The notes: generated by a model from the letters alone, not told the origin. A stretch of DNA of 64,000 nt from Desulfobulbaceae bacterium BRH_c16a (GCA_000961725.1 LADS01000013.1:62001-126000), one strand, 5' to 3'. Positions 1-9,133 are shown, counted from the first letter of the stretch. Program-made: numbers and translations.

Positions 1-35
1 TTTTCCAGCATCAGCCGCTTGAGGTTTGCAGCCAT
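1..35 (-). CDS. Possible 5' end of a downstream gene (partial)
   Basis: An ATG on the minus strand 15 bases after the stop of the secreted Met-rich protein opens a frame that begins MAANLKRLML and runs off the window edge. The short gap fits a translationally coupled second gene of that operon. There is no clear ribosome binding site and only eleven codons are visible, so no function can be given. Confidence 0.3.
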   Translation of the reverse strand, partial: MAANLKRLMLE

Positions 36-50
36 GATCTTGCCGAAAAT

Positions 51-896
51 CTATTGCGGCCCTTTGCCTTTCATATCTTGCATCATTTGCTGCACATGCT
101 GCAGTATCTCTTTATCCTCATCCGACATCCCGGCTTGCGTATCGGGCAGAGCCATCAGAGACATCGGCATATTTTCGGGGTTATCGGGATCTTTCAGCAT
201 GGCAATCGCCTGTCTGGCCATATCTTTAGCCATCTCATCGGATTGACTGTCGACTTCTGCCGTTATTCCGACCGGATGCTGAAAAAACTTGTCATCCATC
301 TTGCCCTTGTCGACCGACTCCGCCACCATGGTCAGCTTCATACCCATCATATTCATCTCGGTTTTCAAGGCAACATCCGTGCCGTGAATCAGATAGGTTG
401 AAGATCCGCCCATTATTTCCACTTTATCACAGTCGTAGCCAAGAATTTTTGCAGCCTTCTGCTGAATATTGCCACCCATGCCTTCGGCATAGGCAGTACC
501 CATTTTCCCGGCATTTTCGCGAACCTTGCCCTTCTCTTGCGCTGAAAGGTTCTCGTACTCTTCAATCATGTACTTCTGCGGGTTAACTCCCTTATATCCC
601 TGTTTTTTCTCTAAATCATAGGTATAAATATGTTCGGGAGTCTTGAAGACGATGGTTCTGTTTGCCATTTCCATACCCATCATATTTGAAACCGTCTCCC
701 GATATGTCGCCCGCTCCCTGCCATTGTCACGGATGAAGAGGGTTTCCGTCCCATCTTCAATGCCTTTAATCGAATAGTGGATAGTTGCGGTATTAAAGGG
801 CAGTTCTTTTTCCCACGCCAGTTCATTCCCGGCAAAAACCAGCGAAGGTGCAATCCAGAACAGAATCATGACTGACAACACGAGGCATCGTTTCAT
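51..896 (-). CDS. Secreted methionine-rich hypothetical protein
   Basis: A 281-residue protein of unrecognised family. Residues 1 to about 22 form a classical Sec signal peptide (K-R start, hydrophobic core, VFAG cleavage region), so it should be periplasmic or surface-attached; there is no lipobox cysteine. The mature part is rich in methionine (MMGMEMA near residue 75, MNMMGMKLTM near 180 and an acidic Met-rich tail). A single cysteine pair candidate occurs in GYDCDK only. The composition is reminiscent of metal-binding or outer-membrane-sorting proteins of the DUF4412 type, but I cannot assign it. It follows the SDR gene with a 60-base gap that holds a hairpin, and a further frame starts 15 bases downstream at the window edge. 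Confidence 0.75.
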   Translation of the reverse strand: MKRCLVLSVMILFWIAPSLVFAGNELAWEKELPFNTATIHYSIKGIEDGTETLFIRDNGRERATYRETVSNMMGMEMANRTIVFKTPEHIYTYDLEKKQGYKGVNPQKYMIEEYENLSAQEKGKVRENAGKMGTAYAEGMGGNIQQKAAKILGYDCDKVEIMGGSSTYLIHGTDVALKTEMNMMGMKLTMVAESVDKGKMDDKFFQHPVGITAEVDSQSDEMAKDMARQAIAMLKDPDNPENMPMSLMALPDTQAGMSDEDKEILQHVQQMMQDMKGKGPQ

Positions 897-920
897 TTTA
901 CCACCCGTTTTTTCCGTTCC

Positions 921-955
921 GCCTGCCGGCCCCCCTCGGCTCGGCAGGCTGATTT
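921..955. terminator. Hairpin between SDR gene and secreted-protein gene
   Basis: Perfect 8-bp arms GCCTGCCG (921-928) and CGGCAGGC (942-949). On the plus strand the stem is followed by TGATTTTTTAT, which is the terminator polarity for rightward transcription, although no rightward gene lies upstream. On the minus strand no U-run follows, so for the flanking leftward genes it would at most be a pause or processing site. Confidence 0.35.
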
Positions 956-956
956 T

Positions 957-1712
957 TTATAATTTCCTGCTGACTGCCAGATTATCCCAGCTCTGGCACA
1001 CCGGCATCACCTCGACACAATTAATGTTTACGTGGGCCGGCCGATTGGCGGTCCAGTAGACGATTTCCGCTATATCGACAGGCGTAAGAGGCTGTGTTCC
1101 TTCATACACTTTTGCCGCCTTGGCCGTATCTCCGCCAAAACGGACCACCGAAAACTCGCTTTCGGCCAGTCCCGGTTCGATATTGGTAACCCTGATCCCC
1201 GTCCCCCGCAGATCGGCCCGAAGATTTCTTGAAAACTGCTGAACAAACGCCTTGGTCGCTCCATAGGCATTCCCTCCGGGGTAAGGCCATGATGCAGCTA
1301 TCGAGCCGATATTGATGACATGCCCTCTCTTTCCGGCGACCATTCCCGGCAGGATCAGTCTGGTCATGTACAACAGTCCTTTAATATTGGTGTCCACCAT
1401 TGTTTCCCACTCATCGAGGTCCGCTTCATGTGCGGGCCCCAGGCCAAGGGCCAGCCCGGCATTATTGAGAAGGATGCCGATATCGCGAAAGCCCTCGGGT
1501 ATCCCTGCCACCATATCTTCGGCCTGTTGCCTGTCCCGAACATCGCATACCGCCACATGGACATTTTTTTCTCCCAGCTGCGCCCTCATTTCCTGCAACC
1601 TGTCCTTGCGCCTTCCGGTCAATATCAGCCGCCAGCCATTCCGGGCAAACAGCTCCGCGCTGGCCTTGCCAAATCCTGAAGTTGCTCCGGTTATCAAAAT
1701 CGTGTCAGTCAT
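957..1712 (-). CDS. SDR family NAD(P)-dependent oxidoreductase (YdfG-like)
   Basis: Classical short-chain dehydrogenase of 251 residues, the usual size. The cofactor motif TGATSGFG lies at residues 8-15, NNAG at 83-86, and the catalytic residues are Ser137, Tyr150 and Lys154 (YGATK). The sequence around the active site (SWPYPGGNAYGATKAFV) is typical of the YdfG/3-hydroxy-acid dehydrogenase branch, which oxidises short 3-hydroxy acids such as serine or 3-hydroxypropionate with NADP; the substrate here is an inference. The frame can be opened two codons earlier at a GTG, but GAGG sits five bases before the ATG and directly abuts the GTG, so the ATG is preferred. Divergent from the acyl-CoA ligase gene. 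Confidence 0.9.
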   Translation of the reverse strand: MTDTILITGATSGFGKASAELFARNGWRLILTGRRKDRLQEMRAQLGEKNVHVAVCDVRDRQQAEDMVAGIPEGFRDIGILLNNAGLALGLGPAHEADLDEWETMVDTNIKGLLYMTRLILPGMVAGKRGHVINIGSIAASWPYPGGNAYGATKAFVQQFSRNLRADLRGTGIRVTNIEPGLAESEFSVVRFGGDTAKAAKVYEGTQPLTPVDIAEIVYWTANRPAHVNINCVEVMPVCQSWDNLAVSRKL

Positions 1713-2022
1713 CCTCACCTCTAATCTCTCTGTTTTTCAGTCTCATTACCACCGTAAAGCTGCTCCTACCCTACAGTAAGCCGTTGTCAAAAAAAATACC
1801 ATAGCCAAGATAATGCCCGGAACGGTCTGAGGAGCCGTTACGAAATGGTTCGTAACCGTATATTGTTCGTCACAGTATATTATTGCATCGCGGCAACGAT
1901 TAAGCTTATTATAATAAATAAGGGCTTTCTTCTCAGATACCACCTTTGTCATGCTCCCGACGCCCGGTTTGCAACCATTGGTCTGGACGCACAACCCGAC
2001 ATGGAATTATGGAGGTACTGTA
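1713..2022. other. Divergent intergenic region, SDR / fadD-like
   Basis: 310 bases holding the back-to-back promoters of the SDR gene and the acyl-CoA ligase. AT-rich around 1885-1925. I see no recognisable operator, repeat or small gene. Confidence 0.5.
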
Positions 2023-3819
2023 ATGAAAAATGTTACCGATTACATTTCTCCCGATGCCTGCGGTTCGCTGGCCGGCCTTTTTCTTGCCAGGGCATCGAAA
2101 CAACCCGACTCAGCAGCATACCGGAGCTACAACAGGATATCCGGCAAATGGAACGAAATCACCTGGGGTGAAATGGTCCGGATGGTTGCCAGGTGGCGAG
2201 CCGCATTGACCGGAGAAGGCCTTGAGCGGGGCGACAGAGTCGCCATTATGCTCGCCAATTGCCCGGAATGGGTGGCCTTCGATCAGGCCGCCATGTCCCT
2301 CGGGCTCATCGTCGTTCCCCTCTTCGCCAACGACAGGTCGGAGAATGTCGCCTATATCCTCGATACTACCGAGGCCAGGATCCTGTTGTGTCCCGACGGC
2401 AGCTACCGACAGCATCTTGCCCCCGTACTCGACACGCTGGGCTCCCTGCAAAGAATACTTACCACTGACTCGGCGCAAACCGCCAAAGCCGACAGCAGGG
2501 TGACGAGCCTGACAGACTGGCTTCCGCAGACAGTGGAAGATTCGACTCCATACACTCCGGAATTCAGTGAAACCGCTTCAATAGTTTTCACCTCGGGAAC
2601 CACCGGTCCGCCCAAAGGGGTCATGCTCAGCCACCGCAATATCCTGGAGAACTGCCATGCCGGCCTGCAGTGCATGGAGATTTATCCGGAGGACACCTTT
2701 TTATCCTTTCTGCCGCTTTCCCATATGCTTGAGCGAATGGCGGGTTATTATCTGCCGATGATGGCGGGGGCTTCCGTGGCCTTTGCCAGGTCGATCCCCG
2801 AGCTGTCCGAAGACCTCTTGACCGTCAAGCCTACGGTACTTGTGGCTGTTCCGCGCATCTTCGAGCGGATCTATAACGGCATCATGACCCAGCTTTCATC
2901 CAGGCCAAAACCGGTTGCCGCGCTTTTCAGAAGTGCCGTTACAATCGGCTGGCGATCCTTCCTCCACCGGCAGGGACGCGGCCCCTGGTCCGTCTTGCTG
3001 TTGGCTCAGCCGCTGCTCGACAAGATCATAGCAAAAAAGGTCAGGGACAAGCTGGGGGGCCGGCTCCGGACCATAATTACCGGCGGTGCCCCTTTATCCG
3101 CGGAGATATCGCAGCTCTTCATCGGCCTTGGCCTTCCTCTCTACCAGGGCTACGGACTGACCGAAACCAGCCCGGTGATCAGTGTCAACAGAGTCGAGGA
3201 CAACCGGCCGGAAGGTGTCGGCAGACCTGTCCCCGGCACAGAAGTAAAAATTGGCGAAGAGAGCGAGCTTCTCGTTCGCGGTCCGTGTGTAATGCAGGGG
3301 TACTGGCGCAATGAAGAGGCCACCGCCAAAGCCATCGACGCAGACGGCTGGCTGCACACCGGCGACAAAGCCGTTATCGAGGACGGCCACATCCGCATTA
3401 CCGGAAGGCTGAAAGAGATTATCGTCCTCAGCAGCGGCGAGAAAATCGCCCCGACCGATCTGGAAATGGCTATAAGCATGGATCCTCTTTTCGAGTATGC
3501 TCTCGTTCTCGGCGAGGGACGGCCGTACCTCACCCTTGTTGCCGTTCTGAACAACCCGCTCTGGCAGGATCTGGCGGGTGAATTAGGCGTTTCACCGGAA
3601 CCGGAGTCCCTTGAATTGCCTGAAGTCCGCTCGACGATTCTTGCCAGAGTGGAAAAGCTTCTCGCTCGCTTTCCAGGTTTTGTCTTTATCAAGGATGTGA
3701 CTCTCAGCCTGAACCCCTGGACGGTGGAGGACGGACTCCTCACCCCCACCCTCAAAATCAGGCGATCGTTGATCGAAAAGCATCTGGCGGAAAACATCCG
3801 CCGGATGTACTCCAGATAA
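2023..3819 (+). CDS. Long-chain fatty acid--CoA ligase (AMP-forming), FadD-like
   Basis: ANL-superfamily adenylating enzyme of 598 residues that activates a fatty acid with ATP and CoA, giving acyl-CoA, AMP and pyrophosphate. The phosphate loop TSGTTGPPKG lies near residues 190-200, the YQGYGLTETSP adenine-binding motif near 373-383, GWLHTGD near 443, and the hinge/C-terminal lysine region GRLKEIIVLSSGEK near 460-475. It resembles the FadD15/bubblegum-type long-chain ligases in length and in the LSHMLER segment. The ATG at 2023 is preferred over an ATG 24 codons upstream because GGAGG lies eight bases before it. It converges on the hydrolase and acyltransferase genes, which together suggest a local lipid turnover or remodelling cluster. 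Confidence 0.92.
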   Translation: MKNVTDYISPDACGSLAGLFLARASKQPDSAAYRSYNRISGKWNEITWGEMVRMVARWRAALTGEGLERGDRVAIMLANCPEWVAFDQAAMSLGLIVVPLFANDRSENVAYILDTTEARILLCPDGSYRQHLAPVLDTLGSLQRILTTDSAQTAKADSRVTSLTDWLPQTVEDSTPYTPEFSETASIVFTSGTTGPPKGVMLSHRNILENCHAGLQCMEIYPEDTFLSFLPLSHMLERMAGYYLPMMAGASVAFARSIPELSEDLLTVKPTVLVAVPRIFERIYNGIMTQLSSRPKPVAALFRSAVTIGWRSFLHRQGRGPWSVLLLAQPLLDKIIAKKVRDKLGGRLRTIITGGAPLSAEISQLFIGLGLPLYQGYGLTETSPVISVNRVEDNRPEGVGRPVPGTEVKIGEESELLVRGPCVMQGYWRNEEATAKAIDADGWLHTGDKAVIEDGHIRITGRLKEIIVLSSGEKIAPTDLEMAISMDPLFEYALVLGEGRPYLTLVAVLNNPLWQDLAGELGVSPEPESLELPEVRSTILARVEKLLARFPGFVFIKDVTLSLNPWTVEDGLLTPTLKIRRSLIEKHLAENIRRMYSR

Positions 3820-3836
3820 CAGCTGCCTGCCGACGA

Positions 3837-4784
3837 TCAACCGGAGGCCTCAAAGCGGCCGATAGCGTCAACCATCTGCCGGAAGAACGGATTAGCCGGC
3901 TCCAGGGGCGGTTGCCCCGGTTGCGCGTCAAGAGCGAAGATCGGTTCTTTCAGGACCAGACTGGCGTGACCGACACGATTTTTTGCGGGAATCACAAAAG
4001 GAACATAAAGATCTTCGCCGACCAACCGCTTCAGGTTTTGCATTTTTTTCAGGCAGATCACCTTGTCGTATTCTGACCAGGCGGCAAATGTTCGTCTTGC
4101 CGGCCGTATTGTGCCGATCTTCTCCAACATTGCATCCGTTTCCCCGATCAGGCGGGCGAGTTCCATTGCTCCCTGCAGACAGACACGGTCGTACCGGTAG
4201 GGATTGCTGCCGATAAGCGGCCGGCCATCGTCGAAAATTCCGGCGAACGGCAGACGGAGCAGCAGCTCCTTCAGGCGGCCGGGGGTGCCGAAGGGTCCCG
4301 GCGACAGCCCGAGAGCGGCCGCAAAGAGATAGAGATTGCCGTCGACCGCAGCTTCGGTACATGCCGTATATAAGCTGAGAATTCCACCGAGGGAAAACCC
4401 GCCGATGGAAACCCGCGCCCCATCAAGGCATGCCGAATGAACAGCAAACAGTACACATTTTTTCCACTCCGTGACCGCGACACCGACCATGCCTTGAGGG
4501 TCTTTCAGCCCATGCCCCTGCAACAACGGCATATATACATTATATCCAAGAATTTCATGGAAATAGATGGCTATAGCCCTCATAAAAAGAGGCGAGTCGC
4601 TAAGACCATGGACAAGAACGATGGCCTTGGCTCTTCCAGGTGAGTGTATCATCCTGAGGGGGCAGCATCCCTTACGGATACCATGGACAGAAACGGCAGG
4701 AAATGCCTTGAAATATTCAATCCACAACCAGTCCGTTCCTCTTTTACCAGGCAAACCTCTCCCCTCCGAAATCCCATCAAGCAT
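3837..4784 (-). CDS. Alpha/beta hydrolase, carboxylesterase-like
   Basis: A 315-residue alpha/beta-hydrolase-fold protein. The oxyanion HG motif is at residues 59-60 (VLVHGLSDS), the nucleophile elbow GFSLGG puts Ser131 at the tip, and Asp240 (SEYDKV) and His273 (VGHASL) complete a plausible catalytic triad. GFSLGG and the lid layout resemble Est30-type carboxylesterases and monoglyceride lipases. It follows the acyltransferase-hydrolase fusion gene after 15 bases on the same strand, so the two are probably co-transcribed. It may hydrolyse a lipid ester made or bound by that partner; the substrate is not known. No signal peptide, so cytoplasmic or peripheral. Confidence 0.85.
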   Translation of the reverse strand: MLDGISEGRGLPGKRGTDWLWIEYFKAFPAVSVHGIRKGCCPLRMIHSPGRAKAIVLVHGLSDSPLFMRAIAIYFHEILGYNVYMPLLQGHGLKDPQGMVGVAVTEWKKCVLFAVHSACLDGARVSIGGFSLGGILSLYTACTEAAVDGNLYLFAAALGLSPGPFGTPGRLKELLLRLPFAGIFDDGRPLIGSNPYRYDRVCLQGAMELARLIGETDAMLEKIGTIRPARRTFAAWSEYDKVICLKKMQNLKRLVGEDLYVPFVIPAKNRVGHASLVLKEPIFALDAQPGQPPLEPANPFFRQMVDAIGRFEASG

Positions 4785-4799
4785 AAAATTACAATTTCT

Positions 4800-6965
4800 T
4801 CAATCTTTCATCTCGTCGATAAAGGCGCCGATTTTTCCGAACACCTTCTCTGTGCCCTCTCCGTTTACCAGAACATGCCTGTCATAACTCAACAGGCAAT
4901 ACTCCTTGTTTCTCGAAGATATCTGGTCGTACAACTGTTTGGACCCTCTTGGGTCCACCACCGGATTTTTGTCCGCCTGCACGATCAGCGCGGGCTGCCT
5001 GATTGCACTATAGCATTTTTCAATGGATTCGAGAAAATCACCGACCTCTTTTACCCCGGCGACAGGGTTGCGCGGATAATTCACACTGAGGTTGCCATAC
5101 GAAAACTCGAGATAATCCTTATTGCGCGAGCCTCCTTTCATCTTGTGCAGCAACCTGTTCCAGACATCGGTCACCGGCATGAATCTGGCTGAATAATCGT
5201 TGAGAGCAAAGGGCGGGCACACCGCAAAGACACCGGCCAGGGAATCCACCCGGCAGGCCAGATCAAGGGCCAGATTTCCCCCCACCGCAATCCCGCCGAG
5301 AACCACGCGATCGCAGAGAGTACTCATCAGCACATAGCCGTTCTCGACTGTCTCCCGCCATTCCTGAAATTTTCTCGTGGCAAGGTCTTCAGCCGAGGTA
5401 CCGTGGCCCGGCAATCGAGGCGCATACACCCAGACGCCCCGTCGTCGTAAAAAGAGTGCCAACGCTTTCACTTCCTCCGGAACTGCCAGGTAACTATGCA
5501 CCAACACCACTCCCAGTCGTCGGCGAAAATGCGGCAAAAGAAAGGGTTGGCCGGGCATGGAATTTCCCCCTGCTGCACGGCCGACTGCCCGATACTCCTC
5601 GATATACCTTGTTTTTTCCGAGTGAAGAAGATATCGGACAATGGCAATTCTCATAAATGCCATGGGCTGCCAGGCCAGGAATCGCAGGAGAGACTTGAGC
5701 TTTTTCAGCGGTTCGACCTCGTTGGCCATGACTTCAACGGGATTGTCAATCCGGCCTTTATGGAAACTGAGAGGGCCCGAAAGCTTTGAACGATCGGTGT
5801 TGAGATACTCGCCATCCCTGCCGAGCACCCCTTTTTCCTCGGCGAGTTTGAGAAAGTTCGCATATTTCCGGTAGCGGTCGTCGGTGAGGAGATGCGCCTG
5901 ATTTTCGCGAAGCGACTTGTGCAGAAAAAAGATATCCTTGCCCGCCTCCTGGCCGGTGACTAAAGAGGCGGCATAAAAGATGCGCTGCTTGAACTCACTT
6001 TCCTTGATCCGGCGTAAAGGGTACATCTGCAGAAACGAGGCAAAGAGGTGTTCATGGTTGATGGTGGTCATGCTGTAGATATCATGCATATATTGCTGCA
6101 TCACCCGATAGGCGGCCAGGCGCATCTTGCCTTTTAAATCCCCGGAGACGGAAAATCCGGTTATGCCGTCTCGCTCCATGTCTATTTTCAGCCATTGCTC
6201 ATCAAGGAGATCGGCCATCTGCAGAGGTTTGCCGAACCGGATATCGAGGTCGACCCCGGAGAACATCATGGTCCCTTCGGTCATAATTTCTTCGACCATC
6301 CGCTCCGACATATCCTTGACCAGCCTTGAAGCTATGTGCAAAGCGATGTTCTCCGCCGCCCGAATCGGATAATAGGTAAGATTGACCGGCACGATGGAGG
6401 TAGGCTGCGACTGAATATCGTCGATCGACGCGATACCCAGAGCGTCGAGCATCGGCTGCAACCTTTCCGGCGAGGTGCGGGCGGTATGCAGCAGGTGCGT
6501 GCGATACAATTCGGCCCGGAGGGCAAGAGCGGCAGCCCCGGTACGGGGTTCATGCATGCCTTCCGGGTGAGCTATCATGTACCTGCCGCCGGACATGATT
6601 TTCTTGTTCTTCACCATGCTGCCTTCCGGAAAAATGATCCAGTCCGCCTCTCCGGTGAGCAGACTTTTAACGATCAGTTCATCACGTTTCGGATCGCTGG
6701 TGGATATGACTCCGATCAGATCGAAAAATTTTTCCATTCCGCCTTTAAACAGCGACGGTGCGGCCAGGGACCAGACTGGCTTATTGGTCAGGTTGTAAAT
6801 ATAGTAAGGGAGAAGAAAAGTTTCGAACCGGGTGAAGTGATTCATAACAAAAATATTCGGCCCGGCGGGAATATTTTCCTGACCATGCATATAGATATCC
6901 GCCTTGGAGAGACGGGAGAAAACCCTGATCGCGAGCCCGGTCGTGAGATATGCGGATCGATTCAT
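4800..6965 (-). CDS. PlsC-like acyltransferase fused to alpha/beta-hydrolase domain
   Basis: A 721-residue two-domain protein. The N-terminal part (about 1-300) is a PlsC/LPLAT-type glycerolipid acyltransferase with NHFTRFE at 42-48, so block I is H-x4-E (His43, Glu48) instead of H-x4-D, and FPEGS (block III) at 111-115. A linker of about 150 residues leads to a C-terminal alpha/beta-hydrolase domain (about 480-721) with VLVHSYL, GHGTS, candidate Asp (QADKNPVVD) and His (YDRHVLV) residues. The nucleophile elbow reads GGIAVGG, so Ala560 stands where the catalytic Ser is expected. The domain is therefore probably a non-catalytic binding or regulatory module. The ATG at 6965 is preferred to one nine codons earlier because GGA lies six bases before it; this is uncertain. 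Confidence 0.85.
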   Translation of the reverse strand: MNRSAYLTTGLAIRVFSRLSKADIYMHGQENIPAGPNIFVMNHFTRFETFLLPYYIYNLTNKPVWSLAAPSLFKGGMEKFFDLIGVISTSDPKRDELIVKSLLTGEADWIIFPEGSMVKNKKIMSGGRYMIAHPEGMHEPRTGAAALALRAELYRTHLLHTARTSPERLQPMLDALGIASIDDIQSQPTSIVPVNLTYYPIRAAENIALHIASRLVKDMSERMVEEIMTEGTMMFSGVDLDIRFGKPLQMADLLDEQWLKIDMERDGITGFSVSGDLKGKMRLAAYRVMQQYMHDIYSMTTINHEHLFASFLQMYPLRRIKESEFKQRIFYAASLVTGQEAGKDIFFLHKSLRENQAHLLTDDRYRKYANFLKLAEEKGVLGRDGEYLNTDRSKLSGPLSFHKGRIDNPVEVMANEVEPLKKLKSLLRFLAWQPMAFMRIAIVRYLLHSEKTRYIEEYRAVGRAAGGNSMPGQPFLLPHFRRRLGVVLVHSYLAVPEEVKALALFLRRRGVWVYAPRLPGHGTSAEDLATRKFQEWRETVENGYVLMSTLCDRVVLGGIAVGGNLALDLACRVDSLAGVFAVCPPFALNDYSARFMPVTDVWNRLLHKMKGGSRNKDYLEFSYGNLSVNYPRNPVAGVKEVGDFLESIEKCYSAIRQPALIVQADKNPVVDPRGSKQLYDQISSRNKEYCLLSYDRHVLVNGEGTEKVFGKIGAFIDEMKD

Positions 6966-7069
6966 ACGTTGTCCAATATCGAGAGAAACCATTTGAAATT
7001 TCGAGATATTCTATTGTAGAAAGATTTTACTGCATGGTCAAGAACAGAGCCGGGAAATGGGATCTAAAG

Positions 7070-7098
7070 TTGCATTTTCACAGTATGTTCCCTATAAT
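7070..7098 (+). promoter_or_regulatory. Sigma-70-type promoter of the arginine-degradation pair
   Basis: TTGCAT (7070-7075) and a perfect TATAAT (7093-7098) are separated by 17 bases, about 50 bases before the start of the LOR/SDH gene at 7147. This is the best consensus promoter I see in the window. Confidence 0.7.
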
Positions 7099-7146
7099 GG
7101 CTCATATTGTATACAATCAGAGAAACCAAAAACCCCGAGGCCTGCC

Positions 7147-8238
7147 ATGAAACTGAATTTCACCTACACTCCGCCGGATTTCAACGAGCCGCACTTACAG
7201 AACAGCCCTGTCGCTACCCTTGAGCCGGCTCCGGCCGACGGTATTGCACCGGATAATTATCATGCAACATCCAATCACCCGGAATACATTAAAGTCGACG
7301 GCGGCCGATGGGTCCTCGCCCCGGAAAGCCGTATGGATGCGGTCTTTGTCGTCAAGGACGGCAAAATCGATGTGGTCGAAGCAAGGCGGTTGCGGCAAGG
7401 GGATATGGTTGTAACCGGCCGGACCGAAAACGGCGAGGAAGGCATTCTCGTCCATGAAAAAGGTTTTGAACAGGTTTTGGCCAATGTCGACAAGTTCTCC
7501 TTCCGGTCGCGGGGTACAAGGGAAACGCCTTTTTCCTATTCCTACGACGCCCTCTATGAAATTCTCAAGCATGACCGGCAGCATGGTCATATCGTCTGGG
7601 TTCTCGGCCCGGCGGTAGCCTTTGACAAGGATTCCCGGTCGGCGATGCAGGGACTGATCGAAAACGGTTTCTGCCACGCCCTGATGGCCGGCAATGCTCT
7701 CGCCACCCACGACATCGAGGCGGCAATATACAATACCGGCCTGGGCCAGAACATTTACACCCAGACCCTGCAGCCAATGGGCCATTACAACCACCTCGAC
7801 ATTCTCAATGCGGTGCGCAAGGCCGGCTCCATTGCTGGGTCGATTGAAACCCTCGGCATCCGCAACGGAATCATGTACGCCTGCGAAAAAAACAACATCC
7901 CGTACGTCCTTGCCGGTTCGATCAGAGACGACGGGCCGCTGCCGGAAACCGTCGGCAGCGTCTACGACTCCCAGGACCTGATGCGCGTCCACGCCCGCAA
8001 GGCCACCACCGTGATTACCATGGCCACCCAGCTTCATTCGATCGCCTTCGGCAATATGACGCCCGGCTATAAAGTGCTTGAGGACGGTTCGGTCCGCCCG
8101 GTCTATTTTTATGTGGTCGACATGTCCGAGTTCAGCGCCGACAAGCTGGCGAACCGCGGTTCCGCCCAGGCTCAGGCCATTCTTACCAATGTTCAGGATT
8201 TCATCGTCAATCTGTGGAATCACCTCTCCAAAGGATAA
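7147..8238 (+). CDS. TIGR00300/LOR-SDH family protein, probable ornithine cyclodeaminase
   Basis: A 363-residue protein of the TIGR00300 family. The N-terminal LOR/SDH domain spans about residues 35-110 (EYIKVDGGRWVLAPES, then GDMVVTGRTENGEEG) and the C-terminal Rossmann-like part about 130-360 (VWVLGPAVAF, MAGNALATHD, NTGLGQN). Archaeal members and the C-terminal half of cyanobacterial AgrE have been characterised as ornithine cyclodeaminase, which converts ornithine to proline and ammonia with NAD. The next gene, four bases downstream, is arginase, which makes ornithine, so context strongly supports that reaction. The ATG at 7147, preceded by GAGG, is chosen over an upstream in-frame ATG at 7057 that lies before the promoter -10 box. 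Confidence 0.82.
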   Translation: MKLNFTYTPPDFNEPHLQNSPVATLEPAPADGIAPDNYHATSNHPEYIKVDGGRWVLAPESRMDAVFVVKDGKIDVVEARRLRQGDMVVTGRTENGEEGILVHEKGFEQVLANVDKFSFRSRGTRETPFSYSYDALYEILKHDRQHGHIVWVLGPAVAFDKDSRSAMQGLIENGFCHALMAGNALATHDIEAAIYNTGLGQNIYTQTLQPMGHYNHLDILNAVRKAGSIAGSIETLGIRNGIMYACEKNNIPYVLAGSIRDDGPLPETVGSVYDSQDLMRVHARKATTVITMATQLHSIAFGNMTPGYKVLEDGSVRPVYFYVVDMSEFSADKLANRGSAQAQAILTNVQDFIVNLWNHLSKG

Positions 8239-8242
8239 GGAT

Positions 8243-9133
8243 ATGAAGAAGAACCTCCGCATCATCGGGGTACCCATGGATCTCGGCCAAAACCACCGGG
8301 GAGTGGACATGGGTCCGAGTGCCGTGCGCTATGCCAACCTCGCAAAAAGCCTGCGGGATCTCGGCCATACCACCTTCGACAGCGGCGATATCACTATCCC
8401 GGGCCACTACGCCCTGGCCAACACCAGCCTGCGGGAACGGCTGCCGCTCATCTGCAACGCCTGCAAATGCGCCTACGAACTTGGCAAAAATGCTGTGGAA
8501 CACGGTGAGATCCCGATTTTTCTGGGCGGCGATCATTCCGCCTCGATCGGTACCGTCGGCGGCGTAACCCACGACGCCGAGATCGGCCTTATCTGGATTG
8601 ACGCCCACGGAGATTTCAATACCCCCGATACCTCCGACAGCCAGAACGTGCATGGCATGGCCCTGGCCGTACTGCTCGGCCTCGGCCCGCGGGAACTCGT
8701 CGATGTCGGCAGGCCCGGACCGAAGGTGAAGGCTGAAAACGTGGTACTTATCGGCGTACGGGATCTCGACCAGGAAGAAAAAGAGCTGATAAGGGCCTCC
8801 GGCTGTACCGTCTTCACCATGCGGGATGTCGACGAAATCGGCATTCGCGCGGTATTGACCAGGGTCCTGAAAGGCTTCAAGCATCTTGACAAAATCCACG
8901 TCAGTCTGGATCTTGATGTCATGGATCCCCTCGATGCCCCGGGTGTCGGCACTCCGTCGCAAGGCGGTCTTACCTACCGGGAGGGCCAGCTGATCATGGA
9001 GATCCTGGCTGAAACGGAAAAACTCCATTCAGTCGATATCATGGAGATCAACCCCATCCTCGATATCCAGAACCGCACGGCCCAAATGGCGGTTAACCTG
9101 GTCTCCTCCCTGTTCGGCAAGAAAATCCTGTAA
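8243..9133 (+). CDS. rocF: Arginase
   Basis: Ureohydrolase of 296 residues, the usual length for RocF-type arginases. The N-terminus GVPMDLGQNHRGVDMGPSA is characteristic of true arginases rather than agmatinases. The binuclear manganese ligands are visible in GGDHSASIG, DAHGDFN and SLDLDVMDP, and HGM follows the second motif. It hydrolyses arginine to ornithine and urea. AAGGATAAGG immediately precedes the ATG at 8243, four bases after the stop of the ornithine cyclodeaminase-like gene, so the two form a two-step arginine-to-proline operon. A long terminator hairpin follows. The frame is open upstream to 8078, but that part overlaps the preceding gene. Confidence 0.95.
   Translation: MKKNLRIIGVPMDLGQNHRGVDMGPSAVRYANLAKSLRDLGHTTFDSGDITIPGHYALANTSLRERLPLICNACKCAYELGKNAVEHGEIPIFLGGDHSASIGTVGGVTHDAEIGLIWIDAHGDFNTPDTSDSQNVHGMALAVLLGLGPRELVDVGRPGPKVKAENVVLIGVRDLDQEEKELIRASGCTVFTMRDVDEIGIRAVLTRVLKGFKHLDKIHVSLDLDVMDPLDAPGVGTPSQGGLTYREGQLIMEILAETEKLHSVDIMEINPILDIQNRTAQMAVNLVSSLFGKKIL

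Noticed and set aside
7195..8310. Long minus-strand open frame opposite the ornithine cyclodeaminase-like gene
   Set aside because: No ribosome site and no recognisable protein; the plus-strand gene is well supported.
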